Origin: CAVXWV01 sp963695415 | GTDB lineage: Bacteria > Chloroflexota > Anaerolineae > Anaerolineales > UBA4823 | Assembly: GCA_963695415.1 (NCBI GenBank) | Contig: CAVOGL010000001.1 | Coordinates: forward strand, 342,196 to 406,195 | Length of the DNA: 64,000 nt | Direction of reading: 5' to 3' | Shown here: positions 30,099 through 38,089 of the stretch, in pieces | Layout of the letters: every line of letters starts with the position of its first letter | Position numbering within the stretch: position 1 is the stretch's first letter | Program-made: the position numbers and the translations under genes | The notes under the pieces: generated by a model | Database searches by the model: none | Seen by the model: the letters and a program-made list of their open reading frames with translations, nothing else | Told to the model about the DNA's origin: nothing

Positions 30099-30995
30099 AT
30101 GTCTGAATCAACTTACAGCAGCAGGTTCCGCATACCGCCGGGGGAAACAGTTTCACTCGCCGAACATGCCTCCCGTTGGGAAGGCGACGCGGAATTCAAA
30201 TCATTTGATGAGAGTGTGCAGAAATCACTGGCGCGGCAGATGCTGGAGGAAGACCAATCTGAGCTGGCAAGCCTTCAAGACAGGTTATACGCCAGCAGCC
30301 AATACGGGGTGCTGTTAATCCTGGAAGGGATGATCGGGGCTGATCTGGATGGCGTAATCCGCCGTGTGTTTTCGGGCATAAACCCACAGGGCTGCAGCGT
30401 GAATGTCTTCCGCAAACCGTCTGACGAAGAACAAGAGCATGACTTCCTGTGGCGCTACTTCAAAGCCATGCCCGGAAAAGGGCATATCGGAATATATAAG
30501 AAATCCTATTACAGCGAGCTGGCATACTCCAGGCCGCGTCCGGAAATCCGGCAGCGTATAAGCCTTCCGTCCAATGTCAGCAGTGGGAGCTTCTGGAGGG
30601 ACGTCACTCGCAGTATCAACGCGCTAGAGCACCACCTCAGTCCAACCACGCTGATCATAAAAATCTTTCTTCACATCTCTCGTGAGCAGCAAGCTCAACG
30701 GTTCTTGAAATGGATAGATGATCCCACAGTAAGGTGGAAATTCAACGGTGAAGAGCGAGACCAACACAAACGTTGGGACGAATATCTGGAATCCTACCAG
30801 GCTGTTATCAACGCCACACACACTCGCTGGGCGCCGTGGTATGTCATCCCCGCCGACCTGGAATGGGTGGCACAAACGCTGGTAGCCGATATCCTGGCGA
30901 ACGAAATCCGATCTCTGGGTGTGAGCTACCCTCAGGTTGGGGAAGAGCAGATGGCTGTGCTGGCTGAGGGCAGGAAGCGGCTGGAAAGCGAGTAG
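30099..30995 (+). CDS. PPK2 paralogue with degenerate catalytic motifs
   Basis: The 298-residue protein is clearly a PPK2 fold: FSGINPQGCSVNVFRKPSDE, EHDFLWRYFKAMPGKGHIGI, KIFLHISREQQAQRFLKWID and APWYVIPADLEW match its neighbour segment by segment. The Walker A loop, however, reads GMIGADLDGVI with Leu in place of the catalytic Lys, and the lid motif FNRSHYEE has become YKKSYYSEL. I expect no phosphotransfer by itself. It follows the intact enzyme by 2 bp. In fused two-domain PPK2s one domain is likewise inactive, so a regulatory or structural partner of the active gene is a reasonable inference. Confidence 0.85.
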   Translation: MSESTYSSRFRIPPGETVSLAEHASRWEGDAEFKSFDESVQKSLARQMLEEDQSELASLQDRLYASSQYGVLLILEGMIGADLDGVIRRVFSGINPQGCSVNVFRKPSDEEQEHDFLWRYFKAMPGKGHIGIYKKSYYSELAYSRPRPEIRQRISLPSNVSSGSFWRDVTRSINALEHHLSPTTLIIKIFLHISREQQAQRFLKWIDDPTVRWKFNGEERDQHKRWDEYLESYQAVINATHTRWAPWYVIPADLEWVAQTLVADILANEIRSLGVSYPQVGEEQMAVLAEGRKRLESE

Positions 30996-31009
30996 AGTCT
31001 TGATAAAAC

Positions 31010-31042
31010 AAACCCGAAGAGTTTTGAAAACTCTTCGGGTTT
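31010..31042. terminator. Bidirectional Rho-independent terminator
   Basis: A perfect 16-bp inverted repeat (left arm 31010-31025, right arm 31027-31042) whose A-rich and T-rich ends allow termination in both directions. It sits between the convergent PPK2 and FHA-lipase genes. Confidence 0.85.
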
Positions 31043-31052
31043 TCTTTAATTT

Positions 31053-32750
31053 TTAATTATAGGGTCGTGTCAGTTCCAATTTCAAGCGCATCTTTACATC
31101 ATTATCCACAAAAAGGGATCCATGGTACTGGCGCACCGGGTGGATTTCGGTGCCTTCCAGGAAAGCGCTCTTCTCCAAAACCGAAGCGTCCCCGCTGGCA
31201 TCCGTGGTGTAATCGACTTTCTGAAGTTTCCCCTTGCTGTCCCTGACAACACTAACACTGGTGATGGTCTTTATGCCGTATCCGAAGATCGAGACAGCGG
31301 GTATGCTGGCGCGGTAACCGATCTCTTTACGGAATTCCCGACCCGCGCGCAGCATGGGCAGGTAGCTCTTGTCAAGCCACTCCTCTTCATTTAAGAAGTT
31401 GATTTTCTTCCCATCCTGGTCCACCCCAACCGAATATGTGGGCAAGATCTGGTAACTGGTGGGGAAAGAAAGCACAATTTGGCGCAGCCGCTCACCCATA
31501 ATACCAAATGGCAGAACCTGGGGCGCCACCAACATGCTGGTCAATCCCTTCACTGCTCCCTGGTGTGGTCCCCCCATCAGCACCATGCGCGAGACGCGTT
31601 TTTTTCCACCCAGGCATTCCACATAATAACGACTGACCATCGTGCCCAGGCTGTGCCCAATCAGGATAACGGGACGGTCGGAGGGGATGGTTTCGATCAA
31701 TGCTCCTAACTGTCTTGCCGAGATGCGCACATCCTGGCGCCAATCGTATGCGAACTCGAAGAAGTCCTCACCGCGGCGGTAATGCAGGTCCTCGACAAGG
31801 TAATCGCCCATTCTGTTGTACTGGTCCTGTTTGATCAAGTTGGGTACAATCACCACCTCATCGACAATGCCGCGAGGTTCGAGTGGCACTTCAGATGGGT
31901 ATTTGAGGATTTCGGGGTTGGAGATAATCATTTTGACATTAGGCCAAACACGTTCATTACCAAGCCAGAGTTCCGAGCCCATCAAGCCGGGGACGAAAAC
32001 AACGATGCTGCGCTTCGTGCCAGTCACCGCCGGTGCCTCTGCCATCGTCATCGCTGACTCTTCGAAACCACTTTTGAATACGATCTGTGCAGGACCCACA
32101 CGGAACGAATCTCCATCCTGCAGGATCAGCTGCTCAACACGCTCCTCGTGCACCCAGGTGCCATTGGTGCTTCCCAAATCCTGGAGTACGAAGATACCGC
32201 CTTTGCGTACAACCTCAGCATGATGGCGCGAGACACGGGAATGGTCGACAAATACTTCCGATGTATCGTCTCTGCCAATCCCGGCTTTTTCGATACCTTC
32301 CAGAGAGACCTCGTACGTCAGTTTACCTGTATAAACGACCAGGCGCGGGGTGCCCGTGTCATTGATCGCCATGGGCAAGACTTCCATGTCCAGCGTTTTA
32401 TACATATCGGCATCGGAATCGATGCGCGTCAGACCGGGATCATCGGTTAATCCGGCAAACTCGAAACGAAGCTGCGTGCTGCCAAGGTTGATGATGTCAC
32501 CGGGGATCAGGTTGATCGATTCAATCCTGTTGCCGTTAACGCGCGTACCGTTAGAAGACCCCAGGTCGCGGACGCTGCACCCATCCGGTCCACATTCCAG
32601 GCGTGCGTGACCGCGTGAAACCCGGCTGTCGTTCACAATGATGTCATTCGTCATCGCACGACCAATCGTTATTGAACTTTTCGAGAGCTCATACTCCTGT
32701 TCCGGAGCATCTGCCTGCACCAGTACCAGTTTTCCATAAGAAGAATCCAT
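31053..32750 (-). CDS. FHA-FHA-alpha/beta hydrolase (LCAT/lipase-like) fusion
   Basis: The 565-residue protein has two forkhead-associated domains, each with the phosphothreonine-binding signature: GRAMTNDIIVNDSRVSRGHA with DLGSSNGTRVNG (about 30-73), and GRDDTSEVFVDHSRVSRHHA with DLGSTNGTWVHE (about 159-203). From about 245 an alpha/beta-hydrolase follows: FVPGLMGSELWL (oxyanion region), nucleophile Ser near 367 in LIGHSLGTMVSRYY, and a His in RQYHGSLFVD. The pattern resembles lecithin-cholesterol acyltransferase/lipase proteins. There is no signal peptide, so it acts inside. It follows the Ser/Thr kinase gene by 27 bp. ATG 32750 has GGAGGTGG upstream. Confidence 0.87.
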   Translation of the reverse strand: MDSSYGKLVLVQADAPEQEYELSKSSITIGRAMTNDIIVNDSRVSRGHARLECGPDGCSVRDLGSSNGTRVNGNRIESINLIPGDIINLGSTQLRFEFAGLTDDPGLTRIDSDADMYKTLDMEVLPMAINDTGTPRLVVYTGKLTYEVSLEGIEKAGIGRDDTSEVFVDHSRVSRHHAEVVRKGGIFVLQDLGSTNGTWVHEERVEQLILQDGDSFRVGPAQIVFKSGFEESAMTMAEAPAVTGTKRSIVVFVPGLMGSELWLGNERVWPNVKMIISNPEILKYPSEVPLEPRGIVDEVVIVPNLIKQDQYNRMGDYLVEDLHYRRGEDFFEFAYDWRQDVRISARQLGALIETIPSDRPVILIGHSLGTMVSRYYVECLGGKKRVSRMVLMGGPHQGAVKGLTSMLVAPQVLPFGIMGERLRQIVLSFPTSYQILPTYSVGVDQDGKKINFLNEEEWLDKSYLPMLRAGREFRKEIGYRASIPAVSIFGYGIKTITSVSVVRDSKGKLQKVDYTTDASGDASVLEKSAFLEGTEIHPVRQYHGSLFVDNDVKMRLKLELTRPYN

Positions 32751-32777
32751 CACCCCACCTCCAGGTAGATTATTGGG

Positions 32778-35121
32778 TCAAGGCAAATTATAGCAGTTAC
32801 CGCTGTCCAGCAGCACAGAATGATCGGGTTGGGCGACCAACGCACACATTTTTCCTGCACCATCCGGTCTGTCACTGGCTGAATAACCGGTAAAAGGAGA
32901 AGGTCCACCAAACATCAGGCGGTTGCCGCCTCCGCTCATGCCGACATCTTCAGGCTGCACGGTATCGAAGAAAAAGTGAATGTGTGTACCCGGCAAACTT
33001 TGCTCAAAACCGGACACTTTGTAATCCACAACATACTGGTTCTGGTCGTTCAAAGCGATTCCGGTGATCTCCACTGACATCTGGCTTGATGGAGGTGGCT
33101 GCACAAGTTGTACGGTTGAAAGGTCTCCATGGAAATAGGAGCGGTCCACTGGCACCCAGCAGTTCTGGTTGTCAGAGTCTGGTAAATAGACGTTCCACCA
33201 TGATTCATCGGGTGAAATGCCGTTCACCAGGAGGACGTCTCCAGTAAGCAGGCTGGATACAGCTTGAGAGCGGTTCTCAGCGCCCGCCAGGCAGAGTGTG
33301 TCGGCAAGGATGGTCACTGCATTGATATCCGGCAGGATCATGCAGTTTCCGCTGTCAAACTGGATACTGTGATTTGCGTTGGCAACCAGCGCACACATCT
33401 GTGCAGCTGTTTTAGGACGCGCATCCTGGCGGTATCCTGTGAAAGGTCTTGGTCCACCATAAAGTATCCAGGGACCTTTCCCCGGGGAGCCAGCTTCCTC
33501 CTGCGATACTGTGTTAAAGAAGAAATGGATGTGCACTCCAGGCAGCTCTTCGACATATTCCAGGGTGTCATACTCAACCACATAACGTCCACTATCGTTG
33601 GTGGTGATTGTTTTTATATAAACAAAGGGAATTCCGGCTGGGAATGTGGCGGTTGGGGGAAGACCCAGAGTAGGCGTCGCGGTTGGGACCGTTGTCGGGG
33701 TGAGTGTCGGTGTGGTTGTGATCGTGGGTGTGGGAGTATCCTCTGCCAATAAGGCAGCTTCCGGCTGGGGCGTGTCCGCAGCCTCATTAAGTGTGACCTC
33801 GGTTGTATCCGTGGGCAGGGCAGCATCCAGTGGAACCCCGTTGCCGTCACCGCGCAGGAAGGTAAAATAGATCACGGCAAATATGACGATTAATGCCACA
33901 GCTACCGCACCCGCGACCATGTAGATACGGTTGTTTGACCTTGGAGCTGCTGGAGACACACTGTCTGCAGCCCCAATACCAGAAACGCTCGCTGGTGTGT
34001 CTGAGGTCCCAACGGATCCTCCTGGTTTTGATTGATCTAACGCAGGTCTCATTTCCACAAAAGTGCGCCCTTCGCGATCCTCGATCACTGTTCCCATGGC
34101 TCCTGAGACGGAAGCAGGAGTTGGTGCGGGCGGCTGGTCAGCCGGTATTTTGTGGTGAGGAGGTATGTATATTGCCGCCACTATCCACAACCGTGCTCCC
34201 TGGTGCGGGTTGAGGCGCAGGCGGTACAGGAAGGTTATCGGCTACTGTTCGCATGGCAGTACCTGAGACCTGTTTTCCCGCCAAAGCCGCGTTGATGTCG
34301 GCTGCCATATCAGCCATGGATTGGTACCTGGCTGAGCGATCCTTCGCCAGGGCAGTCTCGATCACTCTCACCAACCCTATGGGGATATCCTGGCGCAGCT
34401 CCTGCAAATTTGGCACAGGATCATTGAGGTGCATCATCATCAACGTCATCGCCGAATCGGACTGGAACGGTGGTTTCCCACTGAGAACTTCAAACAAGGT
34501 TACGCCGAGGGAATATATGTCGGATCTTGCATCCGCCGTTTCACCGCGGATCACCTCCGGCGCCAGGTAAAGGGCAGTGCCAACGACTGCGCCCGTGGCG
34601 GTATGACGGTCACCTCCCATGATCTTGACGATACCAAAATCCATCAGGATGGCTTCGGACTGGACATTGATCATGATGTTGGCGGGTTTGATGTCGCGGT
34701 GTACCATGCCGCGGTTGTGTGCATAGCCTGTCGCCTGGCAGATTTCGACGATAATTTTGCAGCCCTCATCGATTGCCATCTGCCTGCCGGATTTAATTAA
34801 CCTGCGCAGGCGTTCCTGGAGTGTTTCACCCGGGATAAATTCCTGCACCATGTAATACACATCACCATCATGGTTGAAGTCGTAGACCTGCACGATATTT
34901 GGATGACGCAGCTGGGCGACGGCGGCGGCTTCCTCTTCGAATCTGGCGACAAAGCGCGGGTCATCCGCCAGGTATGAATGGATTAATTTGATCGCCACCA
35001 CCCGGCGCAGGTTTGGGTCGTTAGCCTTGTAAACCGCCGACATACCGCCCTGACCAAGAATCTCATCGATCCGGTAGCGATCCCCCAAAGTTTTTCCTAT
35101 CCATGATGGACGCTCAGCCAT
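32778..35121 (-). CDS. Receptor-like Ser/Thr protein kinase with duplicated extracellular module, one frame break
   Basis: The N-terminal kinase is complete: GQGGMSAVY, Lys45 in VAIKLI, HRDIKPANIM with Asp143, DFG at 161-163 and LAPEVIRG. After a Pro/Ala-rich linker with a break near 34150 (removing one G restores frame), a single transmembrane helix (IYMVAGAVAVALIVIFAVIY) leads to a Thr/Pro linker and two copies of a module that begins HIHFFF(N/D)TV, passes a GGP(R/S)PFTGY core and ends MCALVA...DSGNC. An SH3-like segment with Cys lies between the copies. This is the Hanks-type receptor layout with an ectodomain unlike PASTA. It is the promoter-proximal gene of a pair with the FHA-lipase, its obvious candidate target. 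The start has GGAGGGCAGGG before the ATG. Confidence 0.85.
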
Positions 35122-35274
35122 CCCTGCCCTCCAATTATCATGTGTATTCGGATCGTTCTCCCACCGCCCGTAATTGGACTATCCTGATAAGAGTAATCAA
35201 CAATCCCGCCTAAATTATACTCAGGTTGGCAGTTTATTTGGGGGTTAATTAATTATGAAAAAGGGGTGATTGGC

Positions 35275-35763
35275 TTATGCAGTCTTATAACCGATCATGC
35301 GCAGAAAGCCTTTCCGCCACGCCTGACCCTGCTCATCTTCTATTCCATTGGGACTGGAACCGTCCACGACACCCAGGATACCTCTGCCCTGTGCTGTCTC
35401 AATGACGATCACCTCCAGCGGGTTCGCAGTGGCACAATAAATACGGCACACTTCAGGCACATTCTTAACCGCATTGAGCACATTAATCGGATAATACCCT
35501 TCTCCCAGGAATAGACAAAAGCTGTGTCCAGCGCCAATCGCCAGTGCATTCTTTTGAGCCAGCTCAACCATTTCAGGATTGGTGCCCGACCACCTTACCA
35601 GGCATTCACCCGATGCTTCACAAAAAGCCAGCCCGAACTGGATCCCCGGGACGCTGCTTACCAGGATCTCATGGATATCTTCGATGGTTTTGATGAAGTG
35701 ACTTTGACCAATGATGACATTAACGGGTTCAGGTTTCTCAACCACAATGCTGATAAGCTCCAT
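35275..35763 (-). CDS. Adenosine-specific kinase family protein (DUF355)
   Basis: The 162-residue protein matches the small family named for an archaeal adenosine-specific kinase: NVIIGQSHFIKTIEDIHEIL, FGLAFCEASGECLVRWSGTN, AGHSFCLFLGEGYYPINVLN and VIVIETAQGRGILGVVDGSS are its conserved blocks. It is expected to be a soluble homo-oligomer that binds or phosphorylates adenosine; activity in bacteria is less certain. The length is typical. The start has AGGAGG 5-6 nt before the ATG. It lies alone between the kinase gene and a small lipoprotein gene and shares no operon. Confidence 0.85.
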   Translation of the reverse strand: MELISIVVEKPEPVNVIIGQSHFIKTIEDIHEILVSSVPGIQFGLAFCEASGECLVRWSGTNPEMVELAQKNALAIGAGHSFCLFLGEGYYPINVLNAVKNVPEVCRIYCATANPLEVIVIETAQGRGILGVVDGSSPNGIEDEQGQAWRKGFLRMIGYKTA

Positions 35764-35890
35764 TAAAACCTCCTGTTTTCAAGGAAAATATTTCCGGAAT
35801 CAATCTACGAAAGGGTAGGCAGATTAATTTCAGACCACGTGTATCCATTCACGATTATAGCAAACCAGGCGCAAATTTTCACAAACTCTC

Positions 35891-35899
35891 TGGTAAAAT
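35891..35899 (+). promoter_or_regulatory. Extended -10 element upstream of small lipoprotein
   Basis: TGG followed by TAAAAT (35894-35899). A start near 35906 leaves a leader of about 30 nt containing AAGGAG before the ATG at 35937. Confidence 0.4.
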
Positions 35900-35936
35900 A
35901 CTTCTTACGTCATTTTGCAAACAAGGAGATTTCTGC

Positions 35937-36467
35937 ATGAAAAAACAACTCATTTTATTCACTTTTTTAATGGTGAGTGTGCTTATACTCGCCGGATGTG
36001 CACAAGCCACCCCTGACTGGCGCACTTTCACAGGACCCGACGGCGATTTCGCCATTGATATGCCCGGAGATCCACAGTCATCAACCAGCACCTCTGACAC
36101 CGATGTAGGACAGGTGTCCATGAACATGTTTACCGTTCGCGTTGGCAATGATGAATACATCGTGGCTTTCTCGGATTATCCTGCGGAATTGATCGCCGCA
36201 AAAAGCGTGCAGGATTTTATGAACGATGTCCGTGACAACGCCCTCAACAACACCAGCGGAAAATTAATCACCGAACAAAATATAGAACTGAATGGCTATC
36301 CGGGCAGGTACCTCAACGTCAAATCGCCGGATGGAAACGGGATCGCAGAAGCCAGGCTATACCTGGTGGGTAATCGCTTATACCAGGTTTTCGTCGCTAC
36401 ACCGAAAGAAGAAGCTGGGTCTGCGGACTCGCAGCGCTTCCTTAATTCATTTACCTTGATGAGGTAA
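35937..36467 (+). CDS. Small exported lipoprotein (PsbP/LpqN-like)
   Basis: The 176-residue lipoprotein has a basic start, a hydrophobic core and lipobox ILAGC. The mature part begins DWRTFTGPDGDFAIDMPGDP, a pattern common in small beta-rich surface lipoproteins that recall PsbP or LpqN, and ends with a strand-rich segment (ARLYLVGNRLYQVFVATPKE then RFLNSFTLMR). No catalytic residues are visible and the ligand is unknown. It is well placed behind AAGGAG and stands as a single gene followed by a secreted LysM protein in the same direction. Confidence 0.75.
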   Translation: MKKQLILFTFLMVSVLILAGCAQATPDWRTFTGPDGDFAIDMPGDPQSSTSTSDTDVGQVSMNMFTVRVGNDEYIVAFSDYPAELIAAKSVQDFMNDVRDNALNNTSGKLITEQNIELNGYPGRYLNVKSPDGNGIAEARLYLVGNRLYQVFVATPKEEAGSADSQRFLNSFTLMR

Positions 36468-36562
36468 TAACAGGGATCAGTTCACAACTGTAAAATACTT
36501 CTGGTTTGTTGGGTGGCGGTGAACTTACACTTATAGCCACCCAACTTTGTTAAGGAGAACGA

Positions 36563-37222
36563 ATGGAATTTTCAACCAGGGATTCGAAAACAATCCGCAT
36601 CTTCTTCACTGTATGTCTCGTCTCAGCCTTCCTGGCTGCCCAGGGCAACATATATGCCAAAAGCAGCCCAACATCAGGGTCTACATTCTACAAGTACTCA
36701 CCTTTATCGCTCAACTCAACCACACCTGGCTGCAAAACATACCACACCATCCGCAGCGGAGAATCGCTGAACACTATCGCTCAGAAATATGATGTGCTTT
36801 TCAAGAAGTTGATCCAGGCGAATAACATCAGCCGACCGTTCAGTATCTACGTTTACCAAGTGCTGTGCATCCCCGACACACCTCAGAAATACAAAGCCAA
36901 TATACCGTACGAGGCAAAACTTCCTGCTGCTGATTTTACATTCCAATACACCGGCAGCACGCTGGTCATCAAGGCGGTTAATTTTCCTTCCAAGGGTACC
37001 TATTATGTGCGCGTCGGAGGATTGAGCACACCAACTTCAGCCAAGATTGGTTTATTCAAGAGCGGAAAAGGCGGCAGTGTGACCCGAAAATACTATCTGA
37101 TGAAACCCTGGAACAACACGACCCTCAGCCAGGTGTGCTTGAAAGACGCCCACCACAACACGTTAATTTGCCGTGTGGTGATGATCTATTATCCCCCCAT
37201 TCCTCTGGACTTACACCAATAA
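36563..37222 (+). CDS. Secreted LysM-domain protein
   Basis: The 219-residue protein has an N-terminal signal peptide (IRIFFTVCLVSAFLAAQGNI) and one LysM domain at about 58-103 (YHTIRSGESLNTIAQKYDVL, then LIQANNI and QVLCIP), which binds peptidoglycan or chitin-like glycans. The remainder is a predicted all-beta domain (FQYTGSTLVIKAVNFPSKGT) with two Cys near the end and no family I recognise. The start has AAGGAGAACG before the ATG. It is convergent with the signal peptidase gene, 22 bp away. Confidence 0.82.
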   Translation: MEFSTRDSKTIRIFFTVCLVSAFLAAQGNIYAKSSPTSGSTFYKYSPLSLNSTTPGCKTYHTIRSGESLNTIAQKYDVLFKKLIQANNISRPFSIYVYQVLCIPDTPQKYKANIPYEAKLPAADFTFQYTGSTLVIKAVNFPSKGTYYVRVGGLSTPTSAKIGLFKSGKGGSVTRKYYLMKPWNNTTLSQVCLKDAHHNTLICRVVMIYYPPIPLDLHQ

Positions 37223-37244
37223 GTTCCGATTCAGGTGTTTTGCG

Positions 37245-37838
37245 CTATGGTTCTAAGCCAGCTGCAGATACGGAGGAAGGTTTCAGGATTTGCCAACCCT
37301 CCGGGGGCCAGTAGACGACCTGGGCTTTGCCGATGACATTGCTGATCGGGACAGAACCCCAAATGTGAGAGTCTGAAGAGTTATTACGATTATCGCCGAG
37401 AACAAATATCGAACCTTCTGGAACCTTCCAGCTGCCATTATATCCGGGATGTTTGACGATATATTTTTCGAGGAGCTGATGACCACCGATGCTCACCCTT
37501 CCATCTTCTATGGTGACAATTTCACCGGGCAAGCCAATCACGCGCTTAATGTATGGTTTGTCATCGATATTTTTGGGCGTATCAAAAATAATGATGTCCC
37601 CGCGCTGCGGTTGGTTGAATTTATAGGTCATCTTGTCCACCAGGACAAAATCGCCATCGTAAAGAGTTGGCTCCATGCTGTAGGAAGTCACGCGGATGCG
37701 CGAAGACATGAAATTGATCCCCAGAAATATAACCATAGCAAGCAATATCGTCTCGATGAGGTCAATAAAAAATTTTCTGATATCCTGCCCCTGGCTGTTT
37801 TGTGGGACTGTGTCACCTTGAAAATTCATCGTATCCAC
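37245..37838 (-). CDS. lepB: Signal peptidase I
   Basis: The 197-residue protein has one N-terminal transmembrane helix (IRKFFIDLIETILLAMVIFL), the catalytic Ser in VTSYSMEPTLYDGD, the general-base Lys in PYIKRVIGLPGE, and box E in FVLGDNRNNSSDSHIWG. It removes signal peptides from exported proteins, of which this window encodes many. Start: the GTG at 37838 lies 11 nt after a TATAAT and has no Shine-Dalgarno; an ATG three codons later (37829) is an alternative. It is a single gene between convergent and divergent neighbours. Confidence 0.93.
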   Translation of the reverse strand: MDTMNFQGDTVPQNSQGQDIRKFFIDLIETILLAMVIFLGINFMSSRIRVTSYSMEPTLYDGDFVLVDKMTYKFNQPQRGDIIIFDTPKNIDDKPYIKRVIGLPGEIVTIEDGRVSIGGHQLLEKYIVKHPGYNGSWKVPEGSIFVLGDNRNNSSDSHIWGSVPISNVIGKAQVVYWPPEGWQILKPSSVSAAGLEP

Positions 37839-37849
37839 TTAAGTTAAAT

Positions 37850-37855
37850 ATTATA
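37850..37855 (-). promoter_or_regulatory. -10 hexamer for signal peptidase I
   Basis: On the minus strand, TATAAT ends 11 nt before the GTG start of lepB. The transcript would have at most a few leader bases, and no ribosome binding site is visible. Confidence 0.45.
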
Positions 37856-38089
37856 CCTTTTCTCTAAATCGGTGTTTCTGAAGAATGAAATTTCAAAAAA
37901 ATTTCTCAAAATTGCACATATTTATATAAAAGGATCTGATGATTATTCCATTGGCCCGTTTTAATCCTGTCACCCAGGAAGGAACCGACACTGGCAATAG
38001 AAAATATCCCATTTCGAGTCCTGGTTTTAATCTTGAAATTACGCTAATACGTTATTATTGGTTGAAATTTCCCAGAACGAGGTAAATTC

